A stretch of 5,670 nucleotides of DNA, from NCBI GenBank assembly GCA_905372205.1, contig CAJPOH010000079.1:1-5670 (forward strand). The letters run 5' to 3'. This document shows positions 5,662 through 5,670 of the stretch, one piece after another. Under the pieces are notes generated by a model that saw only the letters and a program-made list of their open reading frames with translations, was not told the DNA's origin and made no database searches. Within the stretch, counting starts at the first letter, position 1. Every line of letters begins with the position of its first letter. The translations under genes were made by a program, and so were the position numbers. The DNA is from an uncultured Treponema sp. (GTDB taxonomy: Bacteria; Spirochaetota; Spirochaetia; Treponematales; Treponemataceae).

Positions 5662-5670
5662 CTTATATGA

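Overview
The window is AT-rich. It carries three surface or periplasmic lipoprotein genes, all on the minus strand and read from right to left. The proteins combine bacterial lipoprotein signal peptides, InlB-type B-repeats, BspA-type leucine-rich repeats (LRRs) and a formylglycine-generating-enzyme/SUMF1 (C-type-lectin-like) domain. This mix, together with phrases such as MGETEVTQELYEKVMG and the EHWQ...GFTAQAITQ...DGST module, is what I associate with host-associated, especially oral, Treponema (the T. denticola / T. putidum / T. vincentii / T. medium group). The genus call comes from recognising these families, not from a database search.

Layout from right to left, in the direction of transcription. 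An AT-rich 14-bp perfect hairpin (5629-5661) and a good Shine-Dalgarno precede the first gene (3690-5597). That gene encodes a 635-aa lipoprotein with treponemal/InlB-like N-terminal modules and a solenoid of about eight 22-residue LRRs. A 297-bp gap follows, with a terminator-like hairpin (3606-3646) and a near-consensus sigma70 promoter (3416-3445). The promoter drives a likely two-gene operon: a 397-aa lipoprotein with one B-repeat and a SUMF1 domain (2199-3392), then, 37 bp downstream, a 669-aa lipoprotein with four B-repeats and a BspA-like LRR domain (152-2161). Two bases after its stop comes a 149-bp structure made of perfect 39-bp inverted repeats around a GC-richer 71-bp core with its own hairpin.

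How the genes relate: all three products should be lipid-anchored and present binding modules (LRR, B-repeat, C-type-lectin fold), as expected of adhesins or host-interaction proteins. The B-repeat of the SUMF1 protein closely resembles those of its operon partner, and the two LRR proteins share a C-terminal cap. The cluster therefore looks like a product of modular duplication and shuffling.

Two things deserve most attention. One is the 149-bp palindromic element at the left edge, which may be a MITE-like or IS200/IS605-derived remnant or a very long terminator. The other is the C-terminal segment of the SUMF1 protein, which sits exactly where the variable region lies in TvpA, the T. denticola target of a diversity-generating retroelement. 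No reverse transcriptase or template repeat is in this window, so that link is a hypothesis.
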